Source: Muribaculaceae bacterium
GTDB lineage: Bacteria > Bacteroidota > Bacteroidia > Bacteroidales > Muribaculaceae
Length of the DNA: 64,000 nt
Assembly: GCA_017619935.1 (NCBI GenBank)
Contig: JAFZRJ010000037.1
Location: 1 to 64,000, forward strand
Direction: 5' to 3'
The first letter of the stretch is position 1; every line of letters starts with the position of its first letter. Of the stretch, positions 17,892 to 26,643 are shown piece after piece. The notes under the pieces are model-generated. The model ran no database searches. It saw only the letters and a list, made by a program, of their open reading frames with translations, and had not been told where the DNA came from. The position numbers and the translations under genes are program-made.

Positions 17892-18238
17892 GTCTCAAAC
17901 CACCCATCAAGGGCAACTTCAATAAATATATCTTACTGAATGTCAGAACGGTAGCAATTGTTTTGAGGCAGTTTTGGGGGAAATGAAACCAACCAGCAAA
18001 ACAACGCTCTATTTCCAAACTACAAAATTACTGAAAATTTTCGTTATGTGCGATAACTACAGCATAGTTTTTGAGCACGCATTGAAGTCGAACTGAAGTT
18101 CTGCTGTACATTTTGCGGATAAGCGTAATTATAACGGATAAAAGCGTTGCATATTGCGAAATTTGTACTACCTTTGCTGTATGCAAGAACAAGCCAATCT
18201 TAATTCACTCATTTACTAACCCTTAGAATCATCAAGAT
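17892..18238. promoter_or_regulatory. Divergent promoter region
   Basis: This 347-bp gap separates the glycan operon from the SUMF1-like gene. On the plus strand TTG (18147-18149), 19 bp, then TACCTTTG (18169-18176) is a full consensus promoter about 60 bp before the ATG at 18239. On the minus strand TAATTTTG (18030-18023) is a -7 match about 130 bp before the GT2 start, without a clear -33 box. No RNA gene or small ORF stands out. Confidence 0.65.
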
Positions 18239-19153
18239 ATGAAAAAAACAATGTCATTAATTGTCGCTGTGTTTGCGGGCCTCACGGCATTGGGCCAGCA
18301 ACCGATAGTAAAGCAAATCACCGTCAATGGCGTATCATTCAACATGGTACAAGTAGAGGGTGGACGTTTCAACATGGGTGGAACATGCGAGCAATTCACC
18401 AATAATCTCAGTCCTGAGGATGATGAGTACCCTATCCATGTCGTGGCGCTGGACGACTATTATATCGGAGAGACCGAAGTGACGCAGCGGCTGTGGGAAG
18501 CTGTCATGGGCAACAACCCCAGCGGATTTACCGGCGATTTGGATTTGCCTGTCGAGAGAGTCATGTGGATTGAATGTCAGACGTTTGTCAGCGAACTAAG
18601 CGAGCTCACGGGCATCAGTTTCCGTCTGCCCACCGAAGCCGAGTGGGAATATGCCGCACGTGGCGGAAGATACAGCCAAAATTATCTTTTCAGCGGCAGC
18701 AATGATCTGGACGAGGTGGCGTGGCACAGTGGTGACGTCACCCACACGGTGGGGCAACTTAAGCCCAACGAACTGGGGCTGTACGACATGAGCGGCAACG
18801 TGTTCGAGTGGTGCCAGGACTGGAAGGCCGACTATGATATGTTCCCCGCCGAAAACCCGACTGGACCCGAGGATGGAGAGAACCGTATCCGTCGCGGCGG
18901 ATCATGGGGAGGCTCCCCAAATGGGCAGCGAGTATCGTATCGCAACTATGAGCTCCCGAATATCCGTTGGAACTATATTGGCATGCGCCTTGCCGCCAGC
19001 AGCATTGATGACCCAAACACCAGCATCGCCCCTATTGAGATTTCAACACCAGAGCCCGAAAGCAACATTCGTTATAATGTGATTGGACAACCCATAGGCA
19101 AAGACTACAAAGGCATCATCATCGAAGACGGCAAAAAAGTAGTTGTGAAATAA
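18239..19153 (+). CDS. Secreted SUMF1/FGE-fold protein
   Basis: 304 residues with a signal peptide (MKKTMSLIVAVFAGLTALGQ). The formylglycine-generating-enzyme fold is clear: VEGGRFNMGG, LPTEAEWEYAARGG, DMSGNVFEWCQDW, RRGGSW and GMRLA. True sulfatase-activating FGE enzymes carry a redox Cys pair near the end of the domain; here the final motif is GMRLAAS with no Cys, so sulfatase maturation is unlikely. Many Bacteroidetes carry such domains on surface proteins of unknown role. The last 30 residues (IRYNVIGQPIG then GKKVVVK) look like the short C-terminal tail of secreted Bacteroidetes proteins, similar to that of the 4727-7378 product. Confidence 0.8.
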   Translation: MKKTMSLIVAVFAGLTALGQQPIVKQITVNGVSFNMVQVEGGRFNMGGTCEQFTNNLSPEDDEYPIHVVALDDYYIGETEVTQRLWEAVMGNNPSGFTGDLDLPVERVMWIECQTFVSELSELTGISFRLPTEAEWEYAARGGRYSQNYLFSGSNDLDEVAWHSGDVTHTVGQLKPNELGLYDMSGNVFEWCQDWKADYDMFPAENPTGPEDGENRIRRGGSWGGSPNGQRVSYRNYELPNIRWNYIGMRLAASSIDDPNTSIAPIEISTPEPESNIRYNVIGQPIGKDYKGIIIEDGKKVVVK

Positions 19154-19431
19154 ACCCCCACGTTCCCGCCCGACCACACCTCCCGACATATCAAACGCCA
19201 GTTATCCCAAAGGCTACCGTCCTTGATGTCATCCACATCAAGGCCGTGACCTGCATTGCAAACACATAGCAAAAGCCCCCAACACAAATCATCGCTCTCC
19301 TATAGTGGAAACTTTCGACCCACATTTTTGCAAAATAAATGCAACAACATTCGGCTGGTTCATGAAAAATACCTATCTTTGCAATTAGGACACCATAGAA
19401 AACCATTAATCAATGTTTGCATTTTTAAAAC
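19154..19431 (+). promoter_or_regulatory. Intergenic region with promoter and inverted repeat
   Basis: A perfect inverted repeat CCTTGATGT-CATCC-ACATCAAGG spans 19221-19243; it lacks a T-run, so it may be an operator rather than a terminator. TATCTTTG at 19374-19381 is a good -7 box for the WYL gene. Base composition turns AT-rich from about here. Confidence 0.5.
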
Positions 19432-20376
19432 ATGCCCACATTGAATGGATTTCTAATAAAAAATGCGCTCATGAAAAATAATATTTTCACATATGAGGGA
19501 CCCAGAGGAGAATTAGTTGAAACTTTTTACCAACTTCTAATTTCTGGCAAAATCGTTTCATATGAAATGATTCTTACTAAATATGATGGAGGCAAGTTAT
19601 CAACTTCTAAGGTATCTGCTCATACATTTTACAAAACCTTAAAACATGTTGTTCCCGAATTAGTAGACACATTTAGAAAAAATGGCCTTTCTGTAATTAC
19701 CATACCTAGTGGCAGGACAACAAATTATCAATACGTGGGATCGGATAAGGACCCATTAAAAAACATTCGTTTTAAAGCGTTGCTTAAAGAGAGATACGAC
19801 ACAATTTCAGACTGCATCAATATGCGAACTGCCATTCGATTAACCTATTGGCCATTCAACAGGAAAAAAATGGAGATAACTTTTCATCCTCATCTATTAT
19901 ATATATTTAATGGGAGATTCTTTGCTTTTGGAGTTTCCGAAATGGAAGGGAAAGAACCATTTCGAAAATTTAGCATTGCACTTGATCGTATCAATGGAGA
20001 TATCCGAGGTTCTGGAGCAAAATACATACCCGCAGAGGTTGACGAGTATAATTTTCTTGCCCATCTCGTTGGTGTCAGAATGGAAGAAACAGCCAAGTTG
20101 GAGACCATAAGATTGCGAGCTCACGACCAGTACACTTTTGGTCGCCTAATCACCAAGCCTCTCCACGACTCACAAAAAATTGTTCAAAAGCCAAATTGGA
20201 AAGAAGGCAAAGAAACCGGAGACGTTGAAATACAAGTTTATCCGAATGTGGAACTTGTTGGTCAAATCCTCAGCTATGGCAGCACATTAGAAGTCATTTC
20301 GCCTCAAGAATTCAGGGAAAGAATAAGGAAAGAATTGGAATTCAGTTTGAACAGATATAATAGTTCAGAACAATAA
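19432..20376 (+). CDS. WYL-domain transcriptional regulator
   Basis: 314 residues (301 if the ATG at 19471, MKNNIFTYEG, is used). The N-terminal half is helical and could hold the DNA-binding wHTH. The WYL core follows: IRLTYWPFNRKKMEITFHPH, then FNGRFFAFGVSE in place of the canonical GRWYL, then FSIALDRI. The C-terminal extension (VELVGQILSYGSTLEVISPQ, then FRERIRKEL) matches the WCX region of WYL regulators. WYL proteins often sit at the head of anti-phage operons and repress them until a nucleic-acid ligand appears (BrxR, CapW). This one is 114 bp upstream of the operon at 20491 on the same strand, so control of that operon is the simplest reading. Confidence 0.8.
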   Translation: MPTLNGFLIKNALMKNNIFTYEGPRGELVETFYQLLISGKIVSYEMILTKYDGGKLSTSKVSAHTFYKTLKHVVPELVDTFRKNGLSVITIPSGRTTNYQYVGSDKDPLKNIRFKALLKERYDTISDCINMRTAIRLTYWPFNRKKMEITFHPHLLYIFNGRFFAFGVSEMEGKEPFRKFSIALDRINGDIRGSGAKYIPAEVDEYNFLAHLVGVRMEETAKLETIRLRAHDQYTFGRLITKPLHDSQKIVQKPNWKEGKETGDVEIQVYPNVELVGQILSYGSTLEVISPQEFRERIRKELEFSLNRYNSSEQ

Positions 20377-20399
20377 GAACCAATTTTCACCTCTCTTCA

Positions 20400-20432
20400 T
20401 TTGTGATAAATAGATTTTAGTTAATACCTTTG
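20400..20432 (+). promoter_or_regulatory. Promoter of the glycine-zipper / kinase / receiver operon
   Basis: TTTG (20400-20403), 21 bp, then TACCTTTG (20425-20432). The predicted transcript starts near 20439, about 50 nt before the ATG at 20491. It is separate from the WYL promoter, so the operon can be regulated independently of its neighbour. Confidence 0.65.
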
Positions 20433-20490
20433 CAAACTTAATTCAGATTTTTCATCAAAGTATTGTTTATTGGATTTAACGTTGTTTTAT

Positions 20491-21321
20491 ATGTTTAATT
20501 CAACCCAAAAAGAGGAAGCACTCCAAAAGTTGGAAGAGGCTAAAAGAAAATATGAGTTAGCGGGGACACTAACTAATGCTGCGGTTCAGTCTCTTTATGA
20601 TACAAAGAAAGAGGCTGTAGAAGCCATTGAGGCTGCAGAGAAAATACTAATTAAGCAACCTGATTTTGGAACAAATAACATCAGAAAGATTGCTGATGCC
20701 AAAAAAAGCATACGCTTATTTCAAGAGGCTGTTCAAAATGAACTAGAATCTATTGAAAAAACGAGCAAGTCAATCCAAGATTCCACGGGCAAATATACCG
20801 GGACGGCAGTGGCCGGAGCAGCTGCCGGAGCAGCAGTTGCAACTTTTGGACCAACAGCCGCCATGGCATTTGCCACAACATTTGGCACTGCAGCCACAGG
20901 CACAGCCATTTCCGCTTTATCTGGTGCAGCAGCTACCAATGCTGCTTTGGCTTGGTTAGGCGGCGGGGCATTAGCCGTTGGTGGTGGTGGCATGGCAGCG
21001 GGATCTACAATCCTAGCTATGGCTGGACCTATTGGGTGGGCTATTGGAGGAATAACTGTTGGCGCTGTTGGTTTTTTTAAAGCAAATAAAAATAAAAAAA
21101 TAGCCGAGCAAGCTAATGAAGCAACAGACAAGATTGATAAAATTCTTAAAGAATTATGTGATTTAAGAAGTGAGATACATGACTCTAGAGCTAAAATATT
21201 GGATGACACTGCCGCCTTGAATTCGCTGATGAATGATGGTCATATCAAAGACAATTACCCTGAAATTGTAGAAATTATCAGGTCTTTATGTTTTAACATT
21301 AGTAAGAAGTTTTCAATATGA
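20491..21321 (+). CDS. Coiled-coil / glycine-zipper membrane protein (candidate effector)
   Basis: 276 residues from the ATG at 20491; the in-frame TTG at 20470 is a weaker choice. Residues 1-105 are charged and helical, likely coiled coil. Residues about 105-195 form a long Gly/Ala-rich hydrophobic stretch (GTAVAGAAAGAAVATFGPTA, then SALSGAAATNAALAWLGGG, GGGGMAAGS, AMAGPIGWAIGG) with GxxxG-type zippers. A second charged helical region follows. This is the layout of membrane-inserting or pore-forming proteins. The central motif recurs in uncharacterised bacterial proteins I recall, but I know no assigned function. Its stop overlaps the start of the kinase-like gene (ATGA), so the two are translated together. 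Confidence 0.7.
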   Translation: MFNSTQKEEALQKLEEAKRKYELAGTLTNAAVQSLYDTKKEAVEAIEAAEKILIKQPDFGTNNIRKIADAKKSIRLFQEAVQNELESIEKTSKSIQDSTGKYTGTAVAGAAAGAAVATFGPTAAMAFATTFGTAATGTAISALSGAAATNAALAWLGGGALAVGGGGMAAGSTILAMAGPIGWAIGGITVGAVGFFKANKNKKIAEQANEATDKIDKILKELCDLRSEIHDSRAKILDDTAALNSLMNDGHIKDNYPEIVEIIRSLCFNISKKFSI

Positions 21322-23597
21322 CGGACTTTGATAATTCTTGGGATTTTTTACGCGATTTTTATCAATCAGATCCATCCGTTGTCAGTCTGATTAATAAAGC
21401 CATTAGCCTTCAATCAGGCAAATCGTTAAGAGACGATAGTTTCGAGTCTTTTATGGAAGATCTCCTTTCTTTATTACCCAAGATGGATAAAGCCGATTCT
21501 TATCCTGATTTCTTAAATCATATTAGGTCTTTGGCTAAATATGATAAGGTGGACACAGAAAACATTAACATCACTTATTATGAAAATCTATTTTTAAATG
21601 ATGATTGGCTCCCAAATTTCATATATCATATTTTTGGCAAACTTGCCGGTCAATATTTAAATTTCATTTTTAAAAAGAGAGAATCCCGCAAAAAGCCACG
21701 TGCTTTGGCTTCTTTCTTTTATTTTATCGGCAGTTTTTTTATCGTTAAACAATCTAATATTTTTCAAACGAATAATTCAACAACAGATATTCTTTATAAA
21801 CCTTATCTTATACTTTATGCATTAGGTTTAGATGAGGACTGGTTCCTTTATGGTCCTAATTCCATCAATTTCTTTGGTAATGAAAGAACACAAACATTTT
21901 GTCGCTTTCTGAGACAACAACTCAAAATAGGGCACGGGAAAAGAAAAATAACCGACAAAACACTGTCGATGGACCAGCTCCACCCAGTCATGACTTTGCT
22001 GATTGTGTTGAGACGCGAATGGGAATACTCTATGACGGGGGCATATATCAGTTACAAGAGTAATTCATTAAAACAAACCGACAAATTGAATGATGCACTT
22101 ATCTATGGCTTGTATCAGAAGTTTGATCATGCTGATACTGCAATTATTCAAGAATTTGCTACCAAAGTGCCTCCTATTGAGTTTCATCGTTTGGTTGCAA
22201 TGCATCTCATTGAGTATGGTTTTTATAAGGATCTATTCATTAATAAATATATGGAGAATAGCGGTGAAATGACCGTACCCAAACGTGAACTTTACGAATC
22301 CGCCGAAGAAAAACTGAATCTTGATAATTTTAAGGGCACTCGCCTGCTTTTGGATTATCTATTCCCATTTACCGAAGTGAGAGACAATGATGTATTTCTT
22401 CCAACAGACATTATTAATCGCATCTATATTTCGCTAATTAAAGGAAAAGATTATAAGCGATATTGGAGAAAACCTGAAGACAGAGAGCGTTTTGATATAG
22501 TCCAAATTGAGCAGCCAATCAAGAAGGACGAATACAATCATAGTCAAGTTATTGGATATCAAGGCCACCTCAAACCTGGCGGTAAGTTTTTTGTGGTGAA
22601 ATCTAAAAAAGATTATGAGTTGGAAGATAAGCTTCAAGAGATATTCTCCAATTTTCGACATGACTTATTAAAGACCTTGCTGTCGCCGGCAATAATCGAG
22701 AACCTACAGAATAACCTGGATTTATTTGATAAGACCCATAAAAAAATCACCTCGTTACTGAACGAGATTGAATCTTTTACCAATCTAAACGATAACAACG
22801 ACCATCTGGCATCGTTAAGACGAATACTTTCCGACTTGGATAATGATGATGATTTAAAGAAAATTTCATCCCCGAAAATCGCCAAACTCTCTGACATCAT
22901 CGTCAAGATACGTTACGACGTAGAAAAATCATGCGATTCCAACCTTCAAGAATTCGATGCATCAATATCAAATAACACCTCACAACTAAAGCAGCTATGG
23001 GCCGAAATCTGCATTGAGATTTTCTTGAAGCAAAAAGATCGGATTGACAGAATCATAGAAAGGCATAAAATCCTATCCAATTATATAGAAATGGCGGGAA
23101 TTGAAAAACCCGAACTGAAGAATAAAAAGTCAATTAAAATTGTTGAGTTCTTAGAAAACTATAAACGATTAATTGGGTTAAATACTGGCAATATTTATGT
23201 GAGTATAGATGTCACCAATATTGAGAAAGATTATACCATCTTTTTCAACGAGGCAATCCTTCACATCATACTTGACTCAATAGTTGACAATGCTATAACG
23301 CATGGATTTACTGGCTATAATTGTGTTCCGCGGCCGACTATCAAATTTGCCCTTGTTGATAAAGGCGACTCTTTATTGCTGAAGATTTGCAATAATGGCC
23401 GACCAATTGATATAACCATTGAAGATTACAAAGCAAGGGGTGTTCATGCGGGACCTACCGGGCACACAGGGCTTGGAGGTTACCAAATCAATAGGTATGC
23501 CGAATCACAAGGTGGCTCTATAGAGTTGCATTCGACGAATCAATGGAATACTGAAATACATTTAAAATTACCAAAAAATAATATCTATGGAGAATAA
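21318..23597 (+). CDS. Histidine-kinase-like GHKL ATPase with novel N-terminal region
   Basis: 759 residues, no signal peptide or transmembrane segment, so probably cytosolic. Residues 1-440 match nothing I recognise; they look helical and may be the sensor. A candidate H-box follows (NFRHDLLKTLLSP, His448), then a long helical linker. The C-terminal HATPase_c domain shows N-box DSIVDNAITHGF (near 653), G1 NNGRPI and G2 GHTGLGGYQ (near 715). It overlaps both neighbours (4 bp and 11 bp), and a receiver protein comes next, so phosphotransfer from His448 to that receiver is likely. The arrangement recalls Detocs, a phage-defence system built from two-component parts, but the N-terminus and partner differ. 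Confidence 0.75.
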   Translation: MTDFDNSWDFLRDFYQSDPSVVSLINKAISLQSGKSLRDDSFESFMEDLLSLLPKMDKADSYPDFLNHIRSLAKYDKVDTENINITYYENLFLNDDWLPNFIYHIFGKLAGQYLNFIFKKRESRKKPRALASFFYFIGSFFIVKQSNIFQTNNSTTDILYKPYLILYALGLDEDWFLYGPNSINFFGNERTQTFCRFLRQQLKIGHGKRKITDKTLSMDQLHPVMTLLIVLRREWEYSMTGAYISYKSNSLKQTDKLNDALIYGLYQKFDHADTAIIQEFATKVPPIEFHRLVAMHLIEYGFYKDLFINKYMENSGEMTVPKRELYESAEEKLNLDNFKGTRLLLDYLFPFTEVRDNDVFLPTDIINRIYISLIKGKDYKRYWRKPEDRERFDIVQIEQPIKKDEYNHSQVIGYQGHLKPGGKFFVVKSKKDYELEDKLQEIFSNFRHDLLKTLLSPAIIENLQNNLDLFDKTHKKITSLLNEIESFTNLNDNNDHLASLRRILSDLDNDDDLKKISSPKIAKLSDIIVKIRYDVEKSCDSNLQEFDASISNNTSQLKQLWAEICIEIFLKQKDRIDRIIERHKILSNYIEMAGIEKPELKNKKSIKIVEFLENYKRLIGLNTGNIYVSIDVTNIEKDYTIFFNEAILHIILDSIVDNAITHGFTGYNCVPRPTIKFALVDKGDSLLLKICNNGRPIDITIEDYKARGVHAGPTGHTGLGGYQINRYAESQGGSIELHSTNQWNTEIHLKLPKNNIYGE

Positions 23598-24726
23598 GCG
23601 AATTAATGTCGTTTGGTGTGATGATGCTATTGATCGACTGTACGATGAAGACATCGAGGAATTGTTTCTTACTCACAATTGTATCTTGTTTCGTAAAGCA
23701 AGAACTTCAGAAGAGTTAAAAATAATCTTGAAGGATTACCGGAATCAGATTGATGCCGTCATTGTCGACTTAAATATGGGGAGAACGGAACTTACACCGA
23801 GTGAAGAAGAAGCCACCGGTTTTAGTTGGGTTCATGAGCATTTTAAGGAGTATGACCCTATTCCTTTCTATTTGTATACTGGACGTAATCAAGAATTCAT
23901 TGAGAAAATATATAAAGATTTTCAATACGATCCCGATGGCGATTATTTTTTTAGTAACCGCATTTTTCTGGGTGATGTGAAAGGCCTCTTAGAGATGATT
24001 AAAAATGAGGTGGCCGCTATCGGTACACCAACTTATCGAATCAGGCAAGAATACCACGAGGCTTTTGCCGCTCTCAACAACTTTGGGCTTGATGGTAATG
24101 AGTTCATCAGCATTTTATTATTAGATGAGAAGATTGATCGCTTTGAACTGACAAAAAAGCCCAATTCCATGAGGAAGATAATTGAGGAAATATTTACAAT
24201 TCTTGTTAAGGCCTATATGATTCCAATAGACAAAACAGGACAATTAAATGAACTGCCCAACGTCTTATCGGAAGAATACCAAATGCCCGAAGCCTTGCGT
24301 TCTGCTTTTAAATTCTTTTTGCAATATATTCAAGATGGATCTCATCGTAGAGACAATCTCAAAATTGAATTTGATAACTACCTATATAATGACAAAGATA
24401 TTTATCTCTTAAAATCACTTGCAATAATTGGTCTAGATTTAATTAAATGGGTTTGGAAGAAATATGATGAATACAAGTTGAAACCGCGGTTTAAATTTGA
24501 GCCTTTTGAAGGAGAGGTTTATGATCTCCAAACTGACAATAAAAGGAAAGAACACGCTCTTGTCAAAGATTCTGAAGGCTCTATATATGCCATTAATCTA
24601 ACTCGGCTAACTCCGCAAGAACGTAATCAATTTAAAATAGGCACAAAGGTTAAAATAGAAGAAATAACGCCGTTTAATGGGCCTCTTAAGAGTAATTTTT
24701 ATGTGAAGAAACACTCTTTAATCTAA
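23587..24726 (+). CDS. Receiver-domain protein with uncharacterised C-terminal half
   Basis: 379 residues. Residues 1-135 are receiver-like: acidic pair Asp12-Asp13 (VVWCDD), phosphoacceptor Asp61 (AVIVDLNMG) and Thr98 (YLYTGR). The conserved Lys position appears replaced, the nearest candidate being Arg in FFSNRIF. Residues 140-300 are helical and unrecognised; no standard DNA-binding output domain is visible. The last 75 residues (FEGEVYDLQ, then KIGTKVKIEEI) could be a small OB-like beta barrel. It starts inside the kinase-like gene and ends 5 bp before a terminator. Probably it relays the kinase signal to the glycine-zipper protein or directly inhibits it. Confidence 0.7.
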   Translation: MENKRINVVWCDDAIDRLYDEDIEELFLTHNCILFRKARTSEELKIILKDYRNQIDAVIVDLNMGRTELTPSEEEATGFSWVHEHFKEYDPIPFYLYTGRNQEFIEKIYKDFQYDPDGDYFFSNRIFLGDVKGLLEMIKNEVAAIGTPTYRIRQEYHEAFAALNNFGLDGNEFISILLLDEKIDRFELTKKPNSMRKIIEEIFTILVKAYMIPIDKTGQLNELPNVLSEEYQMPEALRSAFKFFLQYIQDGSHRRDNLKIEFDNYLYNDKDIYLLKSLAIIGLDLIKWVWKKYDEYKLKPRFKFEPFEGEVYDLQTDNKRKEHALVKDSEGSIYAINLTRLTPQERNQFKIGTKVKIEEITPFNGPLKSNFYVKKHSLI

Positions 24727-24730
24727 TACG

Positions 24731-24762
24731 GAATGGTTCTCGGAAACGGGAACCATTCTTAT
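24731..24762 (+). terminator. Terminator of the kinase/receiver operon
   Basis: GAATGGTTC (24731-24739) pairs with GAACCATTC (24750-24758), followed by TTAT. The T-run is weak. Confidence 0.7.
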
Positions 24763-24773
24763 GATAAAATCTC

Positions 24774-24804
24774 TTGGTCAGGTCATGAATCAGCGCTAAC
24801 TTTG
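24774..24804 (+). promoter_or_regulatory. Promoter of the 24964 gene
   Basis: TTG (24774-24776), 20 bp, then TAACTTTG (24797-24804). This leaves a leader of roughly 150 nt before the ATG at 24964, in which I see no ORF or strong structure. Confidence 0.65.
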
Positions 24805-24963
24805 CAGCGCAATCCGATCAAGAACTACTCTGATTGCAACACCTAACGCTCATTTATACAATTAAAAAAAGAAACGAGAACAACAAGTCAGAGACTTCTG
24901 TACTTGCTCGACGAATCTCAAAATGGGATTTGGAAACAGAAGTCAAATTTAATTTTTTTTCTT

Positions 24964-26085
24964 ATGAGAAGAAATTATAACGCGAGCGTTAACGGTGTTG
25001 CTTCGGTAGCCAGCACCAAGTGTGCAAACGATCAGCAGTGGACGAAGTACCACTCCCGTCAGGGGCATGGATTTGCCGCTGAGGATGCGAATGCCCTGCA
25101 TGACAAGCTACATGGCAAGTCTGTTGACAAGGTTGGTATGGACAATGCCCTCAACGGTGCAGACCGTGTGGTCAACGGCGTCATGATTCAGACGAAGTAC
25201 TGTGCTGATGCTTCCAAGTCTGTTGGCGCCGCGTTTGAAAATGGGTCATACCGCTATGGCAGCATGAAACTCGAGGTTCCTCGCGACCAGTATGAAGAGG
25301 CCGTTCGTATTATGCGTGGCCGAATCGCGAATGGTGAGGTCCCGGGAGTATCTGACCCCAATATGGCGAACCAGGTTGTCATCAAAGGGCACTACACCTA
25401 CGATGAGGCTGTTCGCATTGCCAAAGCCGGGAATCTGGATTCCATTAGGTTTGATGTGAAGACCCAATCGGTTGCCTGCACCTTTGCTTGCGGACTTTCG
25501 TTTGCGGTCACCTATTTCACGGCCAAGTCCAAGGGTATGTCACATACCGACGCACTGAAATTTGCCGCTAAACAGGCGGCCAAGTCAGGTGTGTCCACGA
25601 TGCTTTCTGGAGTAGCTGCTCAGCAACTGCTCAGAACCCAGGTTGGCCGTAACTTCGCCGCTGCTGCAACCACGGCAGTAAAACCTGTTGTTGAAGCTGC
25701 GATGAAGACCGAGGTTGGAAAGCAGGTTGTTGCCAAGACAGCTACTGCCATTGCTGGGAAACAGGTGGCGGGAGCTGCGGCAACCAATGTTGTCACCAAG
25801 GCATTACGCACTAATGCTGTGGTGAGTGGTGTCGTTTTTGTCGGGACGACAATTCCTGATGCCATAAACTTGTGCCGTGGTAAGATTTCTGGTCGTCAAT
25901 TCGCTGAAAACACTACGGCCAATGCCGCTGGTGTCGGTGGAGGTTGGGCCGGAGCAAGTGCCGGAGCTGCAATAGGTTCTGCCATTTGCCCTGGAATCGG
26001 AACCGTGATTGGTGGAATCATTGGTGGTTTGGGTGGCGGTATGGGCGCATCTTTGGGCGTCAAGAAGATCTTTAGCTGGTTCTAA
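24964..26085 (+). CDS. Uncharacterised protein: conserved N-terminal domain plus glycine-zipper membrane tail
   Basis: 373 residues from the ATG at 24964; an earlier in-frame TTG at 24904 is not needed. The N-terminal 150 residues carry a motif set I recall from a widespread uncharacterised family: GHGFAAEDAN, then NALNGADRVVNGVMIQTKY, then MKLEVPRDQYEEAV, then HYTYDEAVRIAKAG. The GADRx6IQTK spacing is reminiscent of the D...QxK core of PD-(D/E)xK nucleases, but this is only a resemblance. The C-terminal half is hydrophobic and Ala/Gly-rich and ends in a strong glycine zipper (AGASAGAAIGS, then GTVIGGIIGGLGGG). It has its own promoter and a terminator, so it is a separate unit in the island. 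Confidence 0.6.
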   Translation: MRRNYNASVNGVASVASTKCANDQQWTKYHSRQGHGFAAEDANALHDKLHGKSVDKVGMDNALNGADRVVNGVMIQTKYCADASKSVGAAFENGSYRYGSMKLEVPRDQYEEAVRIMRGRIANGEVPGVSDPNMANQVVIKGHYTYDEAVRIAKAGNLDSIRFDVKTQSVACTFACGLSFAVTYFTAKSKGMSHTDALKFAAKQAAKSGVSTMLSGVAAQQLLRTQVGRNFAAAATTAVKPVVEAAMKTEVGKQVVAKTATAIAGKQVAGAAATNVVTKALRTNAVVSGVVFVGTTIPDAINLCRGKISGRQFAENTTANAAGVGGGWAGASAGAAIGSAICPGIGTVIGGIIGGLGGGMGASLGVKKIFSWF

Positions 26086-26098
26086 GCTATGCTGATGT

Positions 26099-26135
26099 CA
26101 TAGTTCCCCGAACATTGCTGGTTCGGGGAACTATG
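26099..26135 (+). terminator. Perfect 15-bp stem-loop after the 24964 gene
   Basis: CATAGTTCCCCGAAC (26099-26113) pairs perfectly with GTTCGGGGAACTATG (26121-26135) around a 7-nt loop. It lies 13 bp past the stop; a T-run is missing, so it may act as a terminator or as a 3' stabiliser. Confidence 0.65.
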
Positions 26136-26329
26136 AACTTAATCCAATAAAATCACTTTAACCCGTTTTGATATCCATCAAAAAGATTCATTCGAAATAT
26201 GGCTGATGGGGATAGAAAATAAATGATTGATGGTTGGTAATGGCCGAAATCACCATCACATTTAGGCAGCGAAATCTGTCTGAATGCAATTAAAGAGGTC
26301 GTTTTGTTGTTTTTTATTTTTCTGTTTTT

Positions 26330-26572
26330 ATGGTTGATTCTTTTTTTCAGAGTGTGTCTAATTCCAAGTGTGGTAATTTTGGCAGGATTCCATTCATTTT
26401 TGTTGATCCGTGCCCTCTGCCTACGCCCTTTATCGATAAGCACTTGCTTATCGGAACTGCCGCCGGTTTACTTGTGGCTGCTACTCCTATCGGGGGAATG
26501 GTTAGTCGAGTAATAGGTGGTGTGATTGTCGGAGGGGCAGTATCGTCGGCAGTCAAGAAGTTCTTGAAATAG
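26330..26572 (+). CDS. Small glycine-zipper protein
   Basis: 80 residues. The first half is polar with two Cys and several Pro; the second half is a hydrophobic glycine zipper (IGTAAGLLVAATPIGG, then VIGGVIVGGAVSSAVKKFLK) with a basic end, as in tail-anchored or membrane-active peptides. The zipper resembles the C-terminus of the product at 24964-26085. A strong terminator 35 bp downstream supports a real transcript. No promoter match is clear in the 245 bp upstream, which is AT-rich. Bacteriocin-like, toxin or small regulator are all possible. Confidence 0.5.
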   Translation: MVDSFFQSVSNSKCGNFGRIPFIFVDPCPLPTPFIDKHLLIGTAAGLLVAATPIGGMVSRVIGGVIVGGAVSSAVKKFLK

Positions 26573-26606
26573 AACTTCGGCTCACCTTGTCCGTGAAGAC
26601 GGAAGC

Positions 26607-26643
26607 AAAGAGGATGACCAAATGATTGGTGCATCCTCTTTTT
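26607..26643 (+). terminator. Rho-independent terminator after the small glycine-zipper gene
   Basis: AAAGAGGATG pairs with CATCCTCTTT, with a further CCAA/TTGG pair inside the loop, followed by a T-run. Between here and 26785 I see nothing else. Confidence 0.8.

Noticed and set aside
19221-19243. Perfect inverted repeat as a terminator of the SUMF1-like gene
   Set aside because: No T-run follows on either strand; left as a possible operator only.
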